NCBI GenBank assembly: GCA_039029355.1 | Contig: JBCCGI010000069.1 | Location: 1 to 41,973, forward strand | Source: JBCCGI01 sp039029355 | GTDB taxonomy: Bacteria > Planctomycetota > UBA1135 > GCA-002686595 | Direction: 5' to 3' | DNA: 41,973 nt | Shown: in pieces, positions 27,833-35,242 of the stretch | Layout of the letters: each line of letters opens with the position of its first letter | Position numbering within the stretch: the first letter of the stretch is position 1 | Position numbers and translations under genes: made by a program | The notes under the pieces: generated by a model | The model's input: the letters and a program-made list of their open reading frames with translations, nothing else | Database searches by the model: none | What the model was told of the DNA's origin: nothing

Positions 27833-30202
27833 ATGGTCCCGCCCGTCTCCGTCCTGCTCCTCTGCGTTCCCCTGGCCGGATCGCAGTCCGTACGGATCGC
27901 CCTGCCCGACGGCCTGCCGGCTTCGTTCTCCGTCGCCGTGCCGATCGAGGGCGCTCCCGCACCGCTGGCCTTCGAGAAGGTCTCGGTCCGGGCCGAGGGC
28001 TTCCGGCTGTTCGAGCGCCGCGCGGACGGCGCGCTGGTCGAGCTCGATCCGCCGCCGGTCGCGACCTACCGCGGCTCGACGCCGGGCGGAGCGAGCGCAT
28101 CGGCGACGCTCGCGGACGGCGCGCTGACGGCGCTGATCACGCTGGCGGGCGGCGAGCGCTACGCGATCGAGCCGGCTCCGGGCGGCGCGCCGGGAGCGCA
28201 CGTCCTGCGGCCCGCGCCGCCGACGGTGCTCGGGCCGGACGTGTGTAGGGCTCTCGTGGCTCCGGGCGCGAGCGCGTCGGCCGCGCCCGCGGACGGCGGC
28301 GGCTGCCTCACGGTGGCCGAGGTGGCCTTCGACGCGGACTTCGAGTTCTACCAGCTGCAGGGTGCCTCCAGCGCCGCGGTCAGCCAGGCGATTGAGGGCG
28401 CGCTGAACGCGGCCAACGTGATCTACGCCCGCGACGTGCTGATCGAGCACCGGATCAGCACGACGATCGTGCAGGCGGCCGAGCCCGACCCGTACTCCGC
28501 CAGCGACCCGGGGCAGCTGCTCGATCAGTTCCGCAACCACTGGGTCGCGACCCAGGCCGCGGTCCCGCGCGACCTCGCGCACCTGATCACCGGGCGCGAG
28601 ATGAGCGGCTCGATCATCGGGCTCGCGTACCTGGCGGTCGTGTGCGATCCGCTCTTCGGCTACGGCCTCTCGCAGTTCAACTTCGACCCGGCGACGCACG
28701 CGGACCTGCTCGCGCACGAGCTGGGGCACAACTGGAGCGCGCCGCACTGCCTCGACGAGCCGGGTACCAGCGTGATGTGCGGCGGCGGCACGGTCGGGAT
28801 CGGGCCGGTCACCGAGCAGCTGATCCTGAACTACAAGGCGACGCTCCCGTGCCTGGAGCCCGGCGACGGCCTCGCGGTCGCGGTCCCGGCGCACGCGCGC
28901 GACGACTACGCCGAGCTCGACGCGGTCGGCGCTGCGGGCACGGTCGACGTGCTCGCCAACGACTACGACGGCAACTGCGACGAGGTGTGGATCGCGTCGT
29001 TCGACCCGCTCAGCGGCCTGGGCGGGACCGTGCAGCTGTCGCCGGGAACCGGGCCGGGGGGGAGGGACGAGCTCCTGTACGCGCCGCCTGCCGGCGGCAT
29101 CCACGGCGTCGATACCTTTGGCTACGTTGCCGACGACCTCGCCGGCGGTCTGGATGCGGGCACGGTCTGGGTGACCGATCCGAACCCGGATCTGGTGGGG
29201 CACTACAAGCTCGACGAGACCGGCGGGCTCTTCGCGTTCGACGCGTCGGGCCTGGGCCACGTCGGGGCGTACGCCCCGGGAGTCGAGCTGGGGCTCCCCG
29301 GCGCCGACGCCGGGACGGGCACCGCGATGCGGCTCGACGACCCGGCCGACTTCGTCACGGTGGCGAACTTCGAGCCCTACGCGACGCTCAACCGCAGGCT
29401 GACGGTCGCCGCCTGGGTGCGGCCCGACGCGCTGGCCGGCGTGCAGCGCGTGTTCGCCAATGCGGGGAGCTGGGCCTTCGGGCTCTCGGGCTCGTCGCTG
29501 CGCTTCACGACCGCACAGCTCCAGGACTACTCGCTGGGCGCGGCGCTCGTGCCCGGCGAGTGGACCCACGTCGCGGCGGTGTTCGACGCGGACTTCGACG
29601 TCGCGTTTTACCGCAACGGCCTGCGCATCGGGACGGTCGCGGGAGCGATGCCGTCCGGCGCCGCGCAGTCGGCCTGGTACGTCGGTTCGCTCGACGGCGG
29701 GGCCGAGGCCTTCGCCGGCTCGATCGACGACGTGCAGGTCTACGCGGGCGCGCTTACGGACACGCAGGTGCGCTGCCTCTACGAGAGCGCGGCCGGCACG
29801 CCCGGCTTCGACGCGGATCCGCCCTTCCTCTCGGTGAGCGCGGGCGGCGAGCAGGCACTGTCGCTCTGCTCGATCGGCGCGGGCGACGGCGGCGACCTCT
29901 ACTTCGTGCTCGGCACGCTCAGCGGCACCGCACCGGGCTTTGGCTTCGGCGGCTTCTCCGTGCCGCTGAACCCCGACGCCTACTTCAACCTCACGCTCAA
30001 CGCGCCGAACCAGCCGCCGCTGGCGGACTCGTTCGCCAACCTGAACCCGTCGGGGCACGCGACGGTGACGTTCGGGCTGGAGCCGGGTGCGGCGCCGTCG
30101 GCCGCGCTGCAGACCGTGCACCACGCCTGGGCGCTGATCGACCTCTCGACCCTCGCGGTCGAGTGGGTGAGCGCGGCGCAGGCGCTGCTGTTCTTGCCCT
30201 AG
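27833..30202 (+). CDS. Secreted metzincin protease with LamG and planctomycetal C-domain
   Basis: 789 residues. Short signal peptide (VPPVSVLLLCVPLAGS), then a propeptide-like beta region. The catalytic domain is about 150-345, with zinc motif HELGHNWSAPH (His295, Glu296, His299, His305) and Met-turn SVMCGG, as in reprolysin/ADAM-type M12 enzymes. About 365-440 is an Ig/cadherin-like module with VDVLANDYDGN and DTFGYVADD. About 450-645 is a LamG/concanavalin-like jelly roll (GHYKLDETGGLFAFDASG through SIDDVQVYAGALTD). About 655-789 is a beta domain with YFVLGTLSGTAPGFGFGG and VPLNPDAYFN, which I associate with planctomycetal exported proteins. Probably a cell-surface or secreted protease binding glycans. 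It ends three bases before a convergent gene. Confidence 0.88.
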   Translation: MVPPVSVLLLCVPLAGSQSVRIALPDGLPASFSVAVPIEGAPAPLAFEKVSVRAEGFRLFERRADGALVELDPPPVATYRGSTPGGASASATLADGALTALITLAGGERYAIEPAPGGAPGAHVLRPAPPTVLGPDVCRALVAPGASASAAPADGGGCLTVAEVAFDADFEFYQLQGASSAAVSQAIEGALNAANVIYARDVLIEHRISTTIVQAAEPDPYSASDPGQLLDQFRNHWVATQAAVPRDLAHLITGREMSGSIIGLAYLAVVCDPLFGYGLSQFNFDPATHADLLAHELGHNWSAPHCLDEPGTSVMCGGGTVGIGPVTEQLILNYKATLPCLEPGDGLAVAVPAHARDDYAELDAVGAAGTVDVLANDYDGNCDEVWIASFDPLSGLGGTVQLSPGTGPGGRDELLYAPPAGGIHGVDTFGYVADDLAGGLDAGTVWVTDPNPDLVGHYKLDETGGLFAFDASGLGHVGAYAPGVELGLPGADAGTGTAMRLDDPADFVTVANFEPYATLNRRLTVAAWVRPDALAGVQRVFANAGSWAFGLSGSSLRFTTAQLQDYSLGAALVPGEWTHVAAVFDADFDVAFYRNGLRIGTVAGAMPSGAAQSAWYVGSLDGGAEAFAGSIDDVQVYAGALTDTQVRCLYESAAGTPGFDADPPFLSVSAGGEQALSLCSIGAGDGGDLYFVLGTLSGTAPGFGFGGFSVPLNPDAYFNLTLNAPNQPPLADSFANLNPSGHATVTFGLEPGAAPSAALQTVHHAWALIDLSTLAVEWVSAAQALLFLP

Positions 30203-30205
30203 GGC

Positions 30206-30445
30206 TTAGGACTCGAGCGAGAAGAGCCGCGTCAGGAACTTGGAGCGCGACCGCCGCGGAGCGTGGTCGGCGCAGTCCCCCTTGCGGTTGATCTCCTCGT
30301 GATCTCCGGGGAGCTGCTGCTCGTCTAGATAGTCGTCCTTCTGCTTGCCCTCCATGTTGGACGGCAGGTAGCAGCCGGCTTGCTTGGCCTCGTAGGGCGC
30401 CGCGCGGAAGTGGCGGCAGGTGTCGCAGCTCTTCGAGTCGATCAT
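30206..30445 (-). CDS. Small four-cysteine (zinc-ribbon-like) protein
   Basis: 79 residues, soluble. Cys7 and Cys10 (SCDTCRHF), Cys25 (AGCYLP) and Cys58 (KGDCADH), with His61, suggest a small metal site. The C-terminus is basic (RRSRSKFLTRLF). The ATG at 30445 starts the cysteine-bearing part; the 17 codons before it overlap a hairpin. Convergent with the protease, three bases apart, and downstream of the hsp20 pair on the same strand. Function unknown. It might be a redox- or zinc-sensing accessory, but only the cysteine pattern supports this. Confidence 0.6.
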   Translation of the reverse strand: MIDSKSCDTCRHFRAAPYEAKQAGCYLPSNMEGKQKDDYLDEQQLPGDHEEINRKGDCADHAPRRSRSKFLTRLFSLES

Positions 30446-30474
30446 GTTTTGCAGGTAGGGGCCCGGAATTCTGC

Positions 30475-30518
30475 CGGCGGAGCGCAAACCCGGCAAGGGC
30501 CGGGGATGCGCTCCGCCG
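30475..30518 (-). terminator. Long perfect two-tier hairpin
   Basis: An 11-base outer stem (30475-30485 with 30508-30518), a symmetric three-base internal loop (AAA against GAT) and a six-base inner stem (CCCGGC 30489-30494 with GCCGGG 30499-30504) around the tetraloop AAGG. It lies 40 bases past the hsp20 stop and 30 bases before the four-cysteine gene. There is no U-run. It is a likely transcript stabiliser or attenuator. Confidence 0.5.
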
Positions 30519-30557
30519 TGCGAGGACGCGCCCCAGGGGCGGGAATCGGCGCTCGAC

Positions 30558-30941
30558 CTAGCCGACCTTGACGTCGATCGTGCGTCTCCGGGGGCCGGTC
30601 TTCGGCAGGGTCACCCGCAGCAGCCCCGCGGTGAGCTCGGCCGAGATCGCCTCGGCGTCCAGGCCTTCGGGGACGAGGAAGGAGCGCTCAAAGACGGTCT
30701 CCGCCGCGGAGCCGTACTCCAGCCGGAAGCCGTCCGGGCCGGTCCAGGCCGGGCGCTTGGCGCGGATGCGGAGGGTCTCCGCCTCCAGCTGGACGTCGAC
30801 GTCGCCCTCGGCGACGCCCGGCAGCTCGAGGGTCAGGAGGAAGGCCGCGTCGGTCTCGTGGATGTCGGCCCGCGGTCGGCGGGTGCGTACGGCGGTGGGG
30901 GCGGTCGGGCGGGTGGTGCAGGTCATTTGCTTCGAGGTCAT
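30558..30941 (-). CDS. Hsp20 small heat-shock chaperone
   Basis: 127-residue alpha-crystallin-type ATP-independent holdase. After a Thr/Arg-rich N-terminal arm (about 25 residues) the ADIHETDAAFLLTLELPGV segment starts the alpha-crystallin domain. It ends with the conserved A-x-x-x-x-G-L-L block (AELTAGLLRVTLPK). The C-terminal end TIDVKV is a reduced I-x-I/V anchor. AAGGA lies eight bases ahead of the ATG. It is the second gene of a tandem pair, 33 bases after the other hsp20, and the two differ strongly in sequence, suggesting mixed oligomers as with IbpA/IbpB. Confidence 0.9.
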   Translation of the reverse strand: MTSKQMTCTTRPTAPTAVRTRRPRADIHETDAAFLLTLELPGVAEGDVDVQLEAETLRIRAKRPAWTGPDGFRLEYGSAAETVFERSFLVPEGLDAEAISAELTAGLLRVTLPKTGPRRRTIDVKVG

Positions 30942-30973
30942 GTTCGTCGGTCCTTTCGGGCGTGGCTCGGGGG

Positions 30974-31399
30974 CTAGCGGGTCTGGATGTCGATGCGGCG
31001 CGGGCGCTCCTCCGCGGGGCGGGGGAGGGTCAGGGCGAGGACGCCGCGCTCATAGCGCGCCTCCATGCCCTCGGAGGACGGCCGGAAAGGCAGCCGGAGC
31101 TGGAAGTTCAGCGGCTCGCCGGAGAGCTCGCCTTGGAGCTCGCGCGCCCCCTCGGGGGCGCCGTCGAGCCGCTTGCCCTGCACGTGGAGGCGGTCCTCCT
31201 CGACCGCGACTTCGAGCGAGGCGGGGTCGAGCCCGGGCACGGCGAGCCGCAGGAAGAGCCCGGAGTCCCCGGTCCAGGCCTGCAGCCCCATCCGCGGTCC
31301 GAGCGGGCCGCGGAACGAGCCCTGGCGACCGAGGCTCTCCAGGAGCGAGAAGGGAGAGAGCGTTGAGAAGGGGAAGAACGGTGAGCTGACGCGGACCAT
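30974..31399 (-). CDS. Hsp20 small heat-shock chaperone, first of pair
   Basis: 141 residues. The Phe/Ser/Pro-rich N-terminal arm (SSPFFPFSTLSPFSLLESLG) is typical of the disordered substrate-binding region. The alpha-crystallin domain runs from about 40 to 130 (SGLFLRLAVPGLDPASLEVAV through YERGVLALTLPRP). RRIDIQ at the end is the I-x-I motif that links subunits. The ATG at 31399 follows AAGGAAA at four bases. It heads the minus-strand hsp20 pair and faces a 643-base divergent region with a 33-base dyad at 31521-31553, a plausible control site. Confidence 0.9.
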   Translation of the reverse strand: MVRVSSPFFPFSTLSPFSLLESLGRQGSFRGPLGPRMGLQAWTGDSGLFLRLAVPGLDPASLEVAVEEDRLHVQGKRLDGAPEGARELQGELSGEPLNFQLRLPFRPSSEGMEARYERGVLALTLPRPAEERPRRIDIQTR

Positions 31400-31520
31400 C
31401 GGGTTTCCTTGTTCTGGGCGGCCTGTCGTCGGCCGCGACGACGCCCTAGAGGCAAGGAGGGTGCCAAGGCCCGAATCGGCCTCCTGGGGCCGTGAGAGGG
31501 AGAACGCACTCTCTCTCGAT

Positions 31521-31553
31521 GGCCGATATGGCAGTGTCGCTGCCGAAATGGCC
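31521..31553. promoter_or_regulatory. 33-base symmetric dyad, sigma-54-like spacing
   Basis: GGCC, GATAT, GGCAG, TGTCG, CTGCC, GAAAT, GGCC: the inner arms pair perfectly and the outer GGCC boxes are placed symmetrically. TGGCA at 31529-31533 and GC at 31542-31543 have the spacing of a sigma-54 -24/-12 promoter, although TTGC is CTGC here. It could be an operator for the hsp20 pair, whose start lies 120 bases away, or a promoter on either strand. Confidence 0.35.
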
Positions 31554-31620
31554 GGTTGGGATGCCTCGGGCACGCCGGTCCCCGCTTGCTGGAGGGGGCC
31601 CGGGCGGTTCGCCGGGGCGG

Positions 31621-31740
31621 GAGAGATGAGGCGCCGGCGGCTTTCCGGGCGGGTTGCCCGCGGCTCGGGCGCGCGGGGCGGCCCCAAATGGCAACCGGCG
31701 GGCGCCTCACGGCGGCCGCCGGTCCAGTCTCTCATCTCTC
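31621..31740. other. Nested 120-base inverted repeat, possible structured RNA
   Basis: The outer arms GAGAGATGAG (31621-31630) and CTCATCTCTC (31731-31740) pair perfectly. Inside, CCGGCGGC (31634-31641) pairs with GCCGCCGG (31715-31722). Further in, GGTTGCC (31652-31658) pairs with GGCAACC (31690-31696), which encloses GGGG-CGG-CCCC near 31675-31685. The layers share one centre, as expected for a folded RNA. It is not coding on either strand as far as I can tell. A leader element of the operon at 32043, a small RNA, or a bidirectional terminator are all possible. Confidence 0.5.
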
Positions 31741-31864
31741 AGGAGTGATCCCAGTGAAGCGGAGCGGCCAACGCGGGCCTCCCGACGCCTCTCTGCTCCG
31801 TCCTATCGGCCGGTCCGGCCGACGACTTGAGGCCACTACGTACGGTCCGCCCGCCGCGGGACTT

Positions 31865-31886
31865 GGGGCATCCGCCCCGCTATACT
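31865..31886 (+). promoter_or_regulatory. Candidate promoter with operator for acyl-CoA operon
   Basis: TATACT at 31881-31886 inside GCTATACT, the same octamer as before the gene at 220. Directly upstream, GGGGC (31865-31869) and GCCCC (31874-31878) form an inverted repeat in the -35/-10 spacer, a usual repressor position. It would give a leader of about 150 bases before the thiolase. There is no good -35. Confidence 0.4.
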
Positions 31887-32042
31887 GTTTCGCCGCATTT
31901 CGCGGCCCGAAGCGCTATCCGCCCCCCCCCCCAATGAAGACCGGCGGCCGGCGTCACGCGGAACCGCACCCCCTGGCTCCCACTCCCCGTTAGAACCGGC
32001 CTCGACCGCCCATCCGGAGCACTCGTCCGGAGGAGACCTCGC

Positions 32043-33227
32043 TTGAGAGACGTCGTCATCGTCAGTTCCTGCCGCACGCCCATCGGCAAGTTCCAGGGCG
32101 GCCTCGCGGGCTTCAAGGCCACCGAGCTCGGCGCCTTCGCTGTGGCCGAGGCCATCCGCCGGGCCGGCATTCCGGCGGACGCCGTCGACGAGGTGATCCT
32201 CGGCAACGTGCTCGGCGCCGGCCTCGGCCAGAACCCCGCGCGCCAGGCGGCGATCGGTGGCGGCGTCCCCGAGAGCGTGGGCGCCTTCACCGTCAACAAG
32301 GTGTGCGGCTCCGGCCTGAAGACCGTGATGCTGGCGGCCCAGGCCATCCGCGCCGGGGATGCCGACACGGTCGTCTGCGGCGGGATGGAGAGCATGACCA
32401 ACGCTCCCTACCTGCTGCCCCAGGCGCGCGCCGGCGTGCGCCTCGGCCACGGCGAGCTGATCGACGCGATGGTCCACGACGGCCTGTGGGACATCTACAA
32501 CGACTTCCACATGGGCATCACCGGCGAGATGGTGGCCGAGAAGTACGACGTCACCCGCGGGGCGCAGGACGCCTTCGCGGCCGAGAGCCACCGCCGCGCC
32601 GGCGAGGCGACCGAGGCCGGTCGCTTCGAGGACGAGAAGTTCACCGTGCAGGTGCCGCAGCGGAAGAAGGACCCGATCGACTTCCGCACCGACGAGACGA
32701 TCCGCGCCGGCATGACCGCCGACTCGATCTCCGGCATGCGCCCGGCCTTCAAGAAGGACGGCACCGTCACCGCGGCCAACGCTTCGGCGATCAACGACGG
32801 CGCGTCGGCGCTGGTCGTGATGAGCGCCGAGAAGGCCGCCGAGCTCGGCGCCACCCCGATCGCGAAGATCACCGGCTACGCCACCGGTGGCCTCAAGCCC
32901 GAGTGGGTGATGATGGCTCCCGAGGTGTCGATCCGGAAGCTCTCCGAGAAGCTCGGCCGCGCGCCCGGCGACTTCGAGCTGCACGAGATCAACGAGGCCT
33001 TCAGCGCCGCGGCCTGCGCGCTGGTCGGCGTGCTCGACCTCGACTCCGAAAAGGTCAACGTCAACGGCGGCGCCGTTGCTCTCGGCCACCCGATCGGCGC
33101 CTCGGGCGCGCGCATTCTCACCACGCTGCTCTCGGCGATGAAGCAGCGCGACGTTGCGACCGGCATGGCTTCGCTGTGCCTCGGCGGTGGCAATGCGGTC
33201 TCGCTCGCGGTGGAGCGCGTTTCGTGA
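32043..33227 (+). CDS. Acetyl-CoA C-acetyltransferase (thiolase)
   Basis: 394-residue biosynthetic-type thiolase that interconverts two acetyl-CoA and acetoacetyl-CoA. Catalytic residues: Cys88 (NKVCGSGLKTV), His349 (GGAVALGHPIGASGAR) and Cys379 (LCLGGGNAVSLA), in the expected positions for a thiolase of AtoB/PhaA length. Start is TTG at 32043, supported by AGGAGA at 32031-32036 and by the conserved first strand RDVVIVSSCRTPIG. First gene of the operon. Its stop overlaps the next start by four bases. Last step of the butyrate-to-acetyl-CoA branch, or first step in reverse. Confidence 0.96.
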   Translation: MRDVVIVSSCRTPIGKFQGGLAGFKATELGAFAVAEAIRRAGIPADAVDEVILGNVLGAGLGQNPARQAAIGGGVPESVGAFTVNKVCGSGLKTVMLAAQAIRAGDADTVVCGGMESMTNAPYLLPQARAGVRLGHGELIDAMVHDGLWDIYNDFHMGITGEMVAEKYDVTRGAQDAFAAESHRRAGEATEAGRFEDEKFTVQVPQRKKDPIDFRTDETIRAGMTADSISGMRPAFKKDGTVTAANASAINDGASALVVMSAEKAAELGATPIAKITGYATGGLKPEWVMMAPEVSIRKLSEKLGRAPGDFELHEINEAFSAAACALVGVLDLDSEKVNVNGGAVALGHPIGASGARILTTLLSAMKQRDVATGMASLCLGGGNAVSLAVERVS

Positions 33228-34081
33228 GCGGCGCCTTCAACAAGGTCGCCGTCATCGGCGCGGGCACGATGGGCAACGGCATCGCCCAGACCTTCGCCAG
33301 CTACGGCACCGAGGTGCAGCTGATCGACGTCGACGCCGCCGCCTGCGAGCGCGGCATGGGCGCGATCGAGAAGAGCCTCGGCCGCTTCGTCAAGAAGGAG
33401 AAGATCAGCGCCGACGACGCCCAGGCGATCCTCGGCCGCATCCAGCCCGGAGCGGCGCTGGCCGAGATCAGCGGCGCGGCGCTCGTCGTCGAGGCCGTGG
33501 TCGAGCGCGCCGAGGTCAAGCGCGCGGTGTTCGAGGAGCTCGACCGCGTGACGCCGGCGGACACGATCCTGTCGACCAACACGTCGTCGATCTCGATCAC
33601 CGAGATCGCCGCTGCGACCGGTCGCGCCGACCGCGTGATCGGCATGCACTTCATGAACCCTGTGCCGCTGATGACTCTGGTCGAGATCATCCGCGGGCAG
33701 GAGACGTCCGACGAGACGACCGCCCGGGTCGCCGCCGCCAGCGAGGCGATCGGCAAGACCCCGGTCGAGGCCAACGACTACCCCGGCTTCGTCTCGAACC
33801 GGGTGCTGATGCCGATGATCAACGAGGCGGTGTTCTGCCTCATGGAAGGCGTCGCCACCAAGGAGGCCATCGACACCGTGATGAAGCTCGGCATGAACCA
33901 CCCGATGGGGCCGCTCACGCTTGCGGACCTGATCGGGCTGGACGTGTGCCTGGACATCATGGAGGTCTTGCACTCCGGGCTGGGGGATTCCAAGTACCGA
34001 CCGTGTCCTCTCCTGCGGCGCATGGTCGCCGCGGGCCGCTTCGGGCGGAAGGTGGGCAAGGGCTTCTACGACTACGACTGA
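33224..34081 (+). CDS. 3-hydroxybutyryl-CoA dehydrogenase
   Basis: 285-residue NAD(P)-dependent dehydrogenase that oxidises 3-hydroxybutyryl-CoA to acetoacetyl-CoA. The Rossmann motif is VIGAGTMGNGIAQ (Gly12, Gly14, Gly17). Catalytic Ser121 (NTSSISI), His142 and Glu154 (GMHFMNPVPLMTLVE) and Asn192 (GFVSNRV) match clostridial Hbd Ser119/His140/Glu152/Asn190 with a constant offset of two. Length is typical of the single-function Hbd/PaaH/MmgB type. The GTG at 33224 overlaps the thiolase TGA. No enoyl-CoA hydratase gene is present in the window, so that step must be encoded elsewhere. Confidence 0.95.
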   Translation: MSGAFNKVAVIGAGTMGNGIAQTFASYGTEVQLIDVDAAACERGMGAIEKSLGRFVKKEKISADDAQAILGRIQPGAALAEISGAALVVEAVVERAEVKRAVFEELDRVTPADTILSTNTSSISITEIAAATGRADRVIGMHFMNPVPLMTLVEIIRGQETSDETTARVAAASEAIGKTPVEANDYPGFVSNRVLMPMINEAVFCLMEGVATKEAIDTVMKLGMNHPMGPLTLADLIGLDVCLDIMEVLHSGLGDSKYRPCPLLRRMVAAGRFGRKVGKGFYDYD

Positions 34082-34090
34082 GCACCACGC

Positions 34091-35239
34091 ATGGACTTTC
34101 AGCTCGACGAAGACCTGACGATGCTGCGCGACATGGCGCGCGACTTTGCGGACGCGGAGCTCGTCCCGCGAGCCACGCGCCACGACCGGCAAGAGAAGCT
34201 CGACCCCGAGATCCTGCCCAAGCTGGGCGAGCTCGGGCTGCTGGGCCTGACCGTACCCGAGGAGCACGGCGGGGCCGGGATGGGCAACCTCGCGCTCTGC
34301 GTGGTGCTCGAGGAGCTGAACCGCGGCTGCGCGGCGACCGGCGTGACCGTGTCGGTGCACAACAGCCTGGTCGGCGCGCCGATCCGCCGCTTTGGGACCG
34401 ACGAGCAGAAGGCCCAGTGGCTGCCGAAGATCGCCTCTGGCGAGACCATCGGCGCCTACTGCCTGACCGAGGCCAACGCGGGCTCAGACGCCGCCTCGCT
34501 GGTCACCAGCGCCACGCCGGACGGCGACGAGTGGGTGCTCGACGGCACCAAGCTGTGGGTCACCAACGGCGGCTTCGCCGGGCTCTTCATCGTCTACGCG
34601 CGCACCGATCCCGAGGCGTCGCGCGCGCGCGGCATCTCGGCCTTCCTGGTGCCCGCGGACACGCCCGGCCTCAGCGTCGGCAAGCACGAGAAGAAGTCCG
34701 GCATCCGCGGCTCGTCGACGACCGAGGTCGTGCTGGACAAGTGCCGCATCCCCAAGGGCAACCTGCTCGGCGAGGAGAACAAGGGCTTCCACCTCGCGAT
34801 GGACACCCTCGACGGCGGTCGCATCGGCATCGCCTCGCAGGCGGTCGGGATCGGGCGCGCGTGCCTCGAGGCGTCGGTCAAGTACTCGAACGAGCGCGAG
34901 CAGTTCGGCAAGACGATCGGCTCGTTCCAGGCGATCCAGTGGAAGCTGGCCGACATGTCGTCGCGGCTCGACGCGGCGCGCCTCAAGACGCACAAGGCGG
35001 CCTGGCTCCGCGACCGCGGCGACGTCTGCACGCAGGCGTCGGCCGAGGCCAAGCTGCTGGCCTCCGCGGCGGCGAACTTCGCCGCCGACGAGTGCGTGCA
35101 GATCCACGGCGGCGCCGGCTACACCGACGACTTCCACGTCGAGCGCCTCTTCCGCGATGCGCGCATCACCGAGATCTACGAGGGCGCGACCGACATCCAG
35201 CGCCTCGTGATCGCGCGCAACCTCCTGACGGTCGGCTAG
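34091..35239 (+). CDS. Short-chain acyl-CoA dehydrogenase
   Basis: 382-residue flavoprotein, probably butyryl-CoA or similar short-chain specific. Signatures are GAYCLTEANAGSDAAS (FAD/substrate loop), SGIRGSSTTEVVLDKCRIP and FGKTIGSFQAIQWKLADM. The catalytic base Glu364 is in IYEGATDIQR near the C-terminus, the position used by butyryl/short-chain enzymes. Starts nine bases after the dehydrogenase stop and is followed by MeaB after three bases. It would form crotonyl-CoA (or methacrylyl-CoA) and pass electrons to ETF. ETF genes are not in the window. Confidence 0.93.
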   Translation: MDFQLDEDLTMLRDMARDFADAELVPRATRHDRQEKLDPEILPKLGELGLLGLTVPEEHGGAGMGNLALCVVLEELNRGCAATGVTVSVHNSLVGAPIRRFGTDEQKAQWLPKIASGETIGAYCLTEANAGSDAASLVTSATPDGDEWVLDGTKLWVTNGGFAGLFIVYARTDPEASRARGISAFLVPADTPGLSVGKHEKKSGIRGSSTTEVVLDKCRIPKGNLLGEENKGFHLAMDTLDGGRIGIASQAVGIGRACLEASVKYSNEREQFGKTIGSFQAIQWKLADMSSRLDAARLKTHKAAWLRDRGDVCTQASAEAKLLASAAANFAADECVQIHGGAGYTDDFHVERLFRDARITEIYEGATDIQRLVIARNLLTVG

Positions 35240-35242
35240 CGC

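Larger units (their letters stand above)
31400..32042. other. Large divergent control region, hsp20 and acyl-CoA operon
   Basis: 643 bases without a believable gene. From left to right: a symmetric dyad at 31521-31553, a nested long-range inverted repeat at 31621-31740, a promoter-like GGGGC-ATCC-GCCCC plus TATACT at 31865-31886, a long C-run near 31921-31932, and AGGAGA at 32031-32036 for the thiolase. The number of separate structures is high for this compact genome, which otherwise has few gaps above 400 bases. Confidence 0.6.

Noticed and set aside
27449..30124. 891-codon minus-strand frame opposite the metalloprotease
   Set aside because: The plus strand encodes signal peptide, zinc motif, LamG and end domain without interruption; the minus frame is Arg/Val/His-rich shadow.
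31400..31560. CIRCE (HrcA) operator or RNA thermometer for the hsp20 pair
   Set aside because: No TTAGCACTC/GAGTGCTAA repeat is present, and the short leader around AAGGAAA shows no clear pairing that hides the ribosome site.
31919..31935. C-run near 31921-31932 as a regulatory element
   Set aside because: A homopolymer in GC-rich intergenic DNA, possibly of uncertain length from sequencing; nothing else supports function.
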